Assembly (NCBI RefSeq): GCF_937959485.1
Contig: NZ_CALGPY010000014.1
Span: 186,001 to 250,000, forward strand
From: an uncultured Campylobacter sp.
GTDB taxonomy: Bacteria; Campylobacterota; Campylobacteria; Campylobacterales; Campylobacteraceae
Length of the DNA: 64,000 nucleotides
Direction of reading: 5' to 3'
In this document: positions 60,801 through 64,000 of the stretch, piece by piece
Numbering within the stretch: the first letter of the stretch is position 1
Layout of the letters: the number at the start of each line of letters is the position of its first letter
Translations under genes and position numbers: made by a program
Notes under the pieces: model-generated
The model's database searches: none
What the model saw: the letters and a program-made list of their open reading frames with translations, nothing else
What the model was told of the DNA's origin: nothing

Positions 60801-62004
60801 TGTTCATCCTTTTTAGAAGATAGAAAAATTCCCTATTTCCCTCTTTGCCCGTGATTTTGCAGGCGCTAGCGTGCAGCACAGCAAGCCCCAGCTCGGCGCA
60901 TAGCCGCTCAAATTTTGCCCGTGCGCCGTGCGCCGCTTTTTCGTCTTTGAGCACCCCTTTTTTATTTCGTTTGATCTCCGCGCCGACTTCAAATTGCGGT
61001 TTAAATAGCACGATGAGAGCGCTTTTTGCAAGGCTCGCGAGACTTTTTAGGATCAAATTTAGCGAAATGAAGCTCACGTCGCAGGTAATTAGATCAAATT
61101 TTTTCTTGCTTGCAAACTCCCTGATGTCGGTGTTTTCGCGCACGATCACGCGAGGGTCACGTCGCAAAATTTCGCTTAGCTGCGAGCTACCGACGTCAAG
61201 CGCGGTCACGCTCTTTGCGCCGCGCTGCAATAAGATCTGCACGAACCCGCCGGTGCTGCTGCCTACGTCCAAAACATCGGCTCCCGCTAAATTTAAAATA
61301 TCTTTTTGCGAGGGCTTTGTTTGTGCTAGCTTCGCGCTGCCTTCACTGCAGCGCGCGCCCACCTTGCCGCCCGATTTGGAGGCTTTCGCCGCATTTAAAA
61401 TCTCTGCCGTCTCGGCGTCTGCGTCCGTTTGCAAATGCCCTGTCGTCTCGACTCCTGCGCTCGTCTGTAAAAATTCCACCGTTTGCTTGCCTGCACCGGT
61501 TTGTAAAAGCTCCGCCGTTTCGGCGCTAGTTTTTGCGGTACGGGTCGTCGCGGTATTTGTTTCTGCGATCTTTGCCGTCGTCGCGCTTGGAATTTCGGTC
61601 GTCTCGTCCGCGCCTAAAATTTTATCCGTAGCCGCGAAATCTGCGCTTGAAATTTGCGTCGTTACTTCGCCTGCTTTTTGCGTCGCTGTCGCTTTGCTAT
61701 CCGCGCCCTTCTCGGCGCTGTACGGCTTTGAAATTTCTGTCGCCAAGTTAGGCGAATTTGCGCCGCAGCTTGCTAAAAGACCGTTTTCAGCGAGCTCGTC
61801 CAGAAAGCCCGCAAGCTTGAGCGCGCCCCTGCTTACGTAAATTTGATCAATCGCGCTGATTTCGCCGCTCTGCTCGGGCGCAATCTGCGCGGAGGGCCTG
61901 TTTTGCACGGCGCCACGCAGCAAAATTTTATTCTGCTTTATCAGTGCGGTAGCCTGATTTCTGCTGATTTTAAGCGTGTTTGCTACGAGCAGATCAAATC
62001 TCAT
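60790..62004 (-). CDS. tlyA: TlyA family rRNA 2'-O-methyltransferase/hemolysin with a large insertion
   Basis: 404 residues where TlyA has about 250. The N-terminal S4 domain (residues 1-65; RFDLLVANTLKISRNQATALIKQNKI) and IYVSRGALKLAGFLDEL are normal. The FtsJ-like methyltransferase resumes near residue 233: DVLDVGSSTGGFVQILLQRGA, ITCDVSFISLNLIL, LFKPQFEVG, KITGKEGNREFFYLL. Between residues about 78 and 232 lies an Ala/Thr-rich insertion containing a 12-residue tandem repeat (TAELLQTGAGKQ, TVEFLQTSAGVE, TTGHLQTDADAE). In Campylobacter TlyA methylates 16S rRNA and affects motility and biofilm. The start overlaps the preceding frame by 4 bases. Confidence 0.9.
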   Translation of the reverse strand: MRFDLLVANTLKISRNQATALIKQNKILLRGAVQNRPSAQIAPEQSGEISAIDQIYVSRGALKLAGFLDELAENGLLASCGANSPNLATEISKPYSAEKGADSKATATQKAGEVTTQISSADFAATDKILGADETTEIPSATTAKIAETNTATTRTAKTSAETAELLQTGAGKQTVEFLQTSAGVETTGHLQTDADAETAEILNAAKASKSGGKVGARCSEGSAKLAQTKPSQKDILNLAGADVLDVGSSTGGFVQILLQRGAKSVTALDVGSSQLSEILRRDPRVIVRENTDIREFASKKKFDLITCDVSFISLNLILKSLASLAKSALIVLFKPQFEVGAEIKRNKKGVLKDEKAAHGARAKFERLCAELGLAVLHASACKITGKEGNREFFYLLKRMNNEI

Positions 62005-62585
62005 TTTGTTTTTTCTCCGCGCCGCGATGAAACCTTAAAGCTTGCGCGGCTTTTGCGCGGCCTTGGGTTTAAAATTCTATCGCACAAAGCAAAGTCGCGC
62101 GCAGCAGTGCTACGCGGCTCAAATTTTACGCTGCACGCCGTAAATTTAGCCATACTGCGCGTTGCAAATTTTAGCTCGCCGTGCGTTGCAAATTTTATCT
62201 CGTCGCTAGCAAAAATTTTAAAATTTTTCCTATCGGCGCAGTATTCGCGCGCCGCAAAATTTGAGATATTCTCGCTTGCAGCCGCATCTATCGGCGTCGC
62301 GCCCGCCGTTTTAGCGCCGCGGCAGACGAAGCCCGCGCGCCTCGCAGAAACCGCCTCCCGGTTTGCCATTTTTGAGTGCGCCTCAAAGCCTGACGATACC
62401 GCGCCGACCGCTCGATTTGCTACCCTCGCTTTTAGCGGCAAATTTACCGCCCCCTCACACTCTTTAAAATTTTTAAAATTCTCGCGCTTCGTAAAACACG
62501 CAAGCGTCGCAGGACGGAGGTTGCTTTTAAAATTTAATCCTGCGCCGTTTGCGTGTGGGTTCGGCACCCAGCAAAAAACCTTCAC
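62001..62585 (-). CDS. Low-complexity frame between ligA and tlyA, coding doubtful
   Basis: 194 residues from GTG 62585. It overlaps the ligA stop (GTGA) and the tlyA start (ATGA) by 4 bases each, as a real operon gene would. The content is unlike a normal protein: no domain, many Ala, Lys, Phe and Arg, and a repeat IKFATHGE, LKFATRSM, AKFTACSV, KFEPRS that comes from AAATTTTA words at 62120-62240. It could be a gene replaced or overrun by repeat expansion, or a chance frame kept open by the repeats. C. jejuni has an unrelated gene at this place. Confidence 0.4.
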   Translation of the reverse strand: MKVFCWVPNPHANGAGLNFKSNLRPATLACFTKRENFKNFKECEGAVNLPLKARVANRAVGAVSSGFEAHSKMANREAVSARRAGFVCRGAKTAGATPIDAAASENISNFAAREYCADRKNFKIFASDEIKFATHGELKFATRSMAKFTACSVKFEPRSTAARDFALCDRILNPRPRKSRASFKVSSRRGEKTK

Positions 62586-64000
62586 TCGCCGCTCCCCACG
62601 AGCGCTTCAAGCTCGCTCTTGCTAGGCGAATTTGTACCGGTCGTCGCTAGGCTCGCAAGCGCTTCAAACTCGCTCTCGTCGATCACTCGCACGCCAAGCG
62701 AGCGAGCTTTTTGCAGCTTGGAGCCCGCTTCTGCGCCCGCAAGCACGAAGTCGGTCTTGGCAGATACCGAGCCCTGCACCTTCGCGCCCATTGCCAAAAG
62801 CCTGGCCTTAAACTCGTCGCGCGGACGGCTGAGCGTGCCGGTGATAACGACGCTGCGGTCCGTGAAAGCGCTTTTAGTGGTCTGCATCTGGGGCGCGCGC
62901 GGCGTGATGATTTCGCTTAAATTTAGAATTTTTTCGCGATTTATCTTGCAAAACTCCGCTAGGCTCCTTGCCATCGCCTCTCCAAAGCCTTCCAAGCGCA
63001 AAATTTCATCCTCGCTCGCATCCAGCCAATCCTGCCCGAATGCCGCGGCGATCTTGCGCGCGGCCACCTCGCCGATGTGCTCGATCCCCAAAGAAGCGAT
63101 GAAGCGCTCAAGCGGCGCGTTTTTGCTCGCATTTATCGCGCCCAAAAGATTTGAAATTTTTTTATCTGCAAAGCCCTCAAGATCCGCCAAATCCTGCGCG
63201 CCGAGGGCGTAAATATCGCTGATCTTTGAAATTTTGCCGTTTTCAAAAAGCTGCGTAATCGTCGCGTCGCTTAGCCCTTCGATATTCATGCATTTTTTGG
63301 AGCAGAAATAGATCAGTGAGCCTATCACACGCGCCTTACAATCGATGTTTTGACACTTTATGAGCGCGCCTTCGTCAAGCAGCTTCTCGCCGCAAACCGG
63401 GCAGCGATCCGGGCGCGAAATTTCGCTCTGCGTACCGTCTCTGCGCTGTTTGAAAACGCTCGTGATCTTCGGGATCACGTCGCCGCTGCGGATGATGCCT
63501 ACGAAATCGTTTTTCATCAGCCCCAGCCGCGCGATCTCGTCGAAATTATGAAGCGTCGCATTTGAAACGTTCGCGCCGTCGATATTTACACTATCTACGA
63601 CGGCTACGGGGGTGACCGCGCCGGTGCGGCCGACCTGTAGATTGATCTCGCGCAGCCGCGTTACCTTTTCGACTGCGGGGAATTTGTACGCGACCATAAA
63701 GCGCGGGAATTTCACCGTATAGCCCATCTGCGCACACTTTGAAAGCTCATTTACACGGATTACCATGCCGTCAAGCATCAGGTCTTTGCTCGCGCGCATG
63801 CTATGTAGCGCCTCGTACGCGCTCCTGATCTCGCTTGCGCTCTTACAGATGCGGCAAAACTCGTCGCGTAAGAAACCTAGACTACGCACAAATTCCATTA
63901 TCTGCGAGTGCAGCGCAAAGTTTAACGAATGCTCGCCCACTCCCCACGGGATAAATTTTAGTTTCCGCTTCGCTACGATCGCGCTATCTAGCTGGCGCAG
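62582..64000 (-). CDS. ligA: NAD-dependent DNA ligase, 5' end outside the window
   Basis: The frame is open to the right edge, reading LRQLDSAIVAKRKLKFIPWG from base 64000. Visible parts: end of the adenylation domain (MLDGMVIRVNELSKCAQMGYTVKFPRFMVAYKFPA), OB fold (VGRTGAVTPVAVVDSVNIDGANVSNATLHN), four-Cys zinc finger (CPVCGEKLL, CQNIDCKAR), helix-hairpin-helix repeats (ALGAQDLADLEGFADK, SLGIEHIGEVAARKIA) and the C-terminal BRCT domain (SVVITGTLSRPRDEFKARLLAMGAKV). The lysine of the active site is beyond the window. It joins Okazaki fragments. Confidence 0.96.
   Translation of the reverse strand: MRQLDSAIVAKRKLKFIPWGVGEHSLNFALHSQIMEFVRSLGFLRDEFCRICKSASEIRSAYEALHSMRASKDLMLDGMVIRVNELSKCAQMGYTVKFPRFMVAYKFPAVEKVTRLREINLQVGRTGAVTPVAVVDSVNIDGANVSNATLHNFDEIARLGLMKNDFVGIIRSGDVIPKITSVFKQRRDGTQSEISRPDRCPVCGEKLLDEGALIKCQNIDCKARVIGSLIYFCSKKCMNIEGLSDATITQLFENGKISKISDIYALGAQDLADLEGFADKKISNLLGAINASKNAPLERFIASLGIEHIGEVAARKIAAAFGQDWLDASEDEILRLEGFGEAMARSLAEFCKINREKILNLSEIITPRAPQMQTTKSAFTDRSVVITGTLSRPRDEFKARLLAMGAKVQGSVSAKTDFVLAGAEAGSKLQKARSLGVRVIDESEFEALASLATTGTNSPSKSELEALVGSGE

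Noticed and set aside
60845..61840. 331-codon plus-strand frame opposite tlyA
   Set aside because: Shadow of the Ala/Thr-rich insertion in tlyA, which keeps the opposite strand free of stops.
61843..62625. 260-codon plus-strand frame opposite the tlyA/ligA gap
   Set aside because: It runs antisense to the ends of two real genes and to the repeat words; no domain or start signal.
1..64000. tRNA or rRNA genes, insertion sequences, prophage
   Set aside because: No GGTTCRANYCC-type T-loop in a cloverleaf context, no transposase, integrase or phage structural gene was seen.

Overview
The window is bacterial and chromosomal. It comes from Campylobacter or a close relative (Campylobacterota). Three gene blocks follow Campylobacter order: ilvC / YibQ-like deacetylase / dprA / ruvX; glcD / PgbA-like protein / M23 peptidase; and ligA / tlyA / ribF / cmoA. 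Rrf2 lies divergent from rpsO, and promoters carry TATAAT or TACAAT -10 boxes without a clear -35. Base composition is clearly richer in G+C than C. jejuni, which fits an oral species of the C. gracilis / C. showae / C. rectus kind; the species is inference. No rRNA, tRNA, insertion sequence, prophage or CRISPR array was recognised.

Layout. 1-7.3 kb is an accessory region: the end of a Sel1-like gene, small membrane proteins, and a run of SUKH, DUF4299, DUF1963 and related genes of the kind often found as immunity or orphan immunity genes, with one DUF4299 gene broken by a frameshift. 7.3-13.5 kb holds proC, ilvC, a divergent polysaccharide deacetylase, dprA, ruvX and an EthD-domain protein. 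14-22 kb holds a Sel1-repeat protein, glcD, a PgbA-like protein, an M23 peptidase, mgtE, a Nudix hydrolase and an alpha/beta hydrolase. 22.6-28.1 kb is a tightly overlapping cluster (TRIC channel, argD, MidA-like methyltransferase, small protein, rsmD, TIGR02757). 28.7-37.9 kb carries transporters, RidA, a second SUKH/DUF6892 pair, a MOSC protein, a methyltransferase and a Crp-family regulator.

38.4-51.6 kb is a formate-hydrogenlyase locus. A minus-strand operon hyfABCEFGHI-hycH-hycI-focA has tight or overlapping junctions and its own terminator. It is divergent from fdhF, a selenoprotein formate dehydrogenase with an in-frame UGA (Sec141) and a SECIS-like hairpin just downstream. Together they would import formate, oxidise it and pass electrons to a membrane-bound group 4 [NiFe] hydrogenase. 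52.4-64 kb holds an orphan DctP, a DHH phosphoesterase, Rrf2, rpsO, cmoA, ribF, a lipocalin, tlyA and the 3' part of ligA.

The most unusual feature runs through the whole window. Intergenic spaces, and in-frame low-complexity insertions inside conserved enzymes, are built from short arrays whose only conserved element is the palindromic core RAATTY (AAATTT, AAATTC, GAATTT, GAATTC). Cores are separated by variable spacers at fixed short periods: exactly 21 bp in proC (7 cores), and exactly 15 bp in ribF (5 cores) and in the intergenic array at 22439 (5 cores). rsmD carries about 288 extra residues of this type. RAATTY is the sequence methylated by CtsM, which marks DNA for natural transformation in C. 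jejuni. A link between the arrays and DNA uptake or a modification system is therefore a testable inference, not something the sequence proves.
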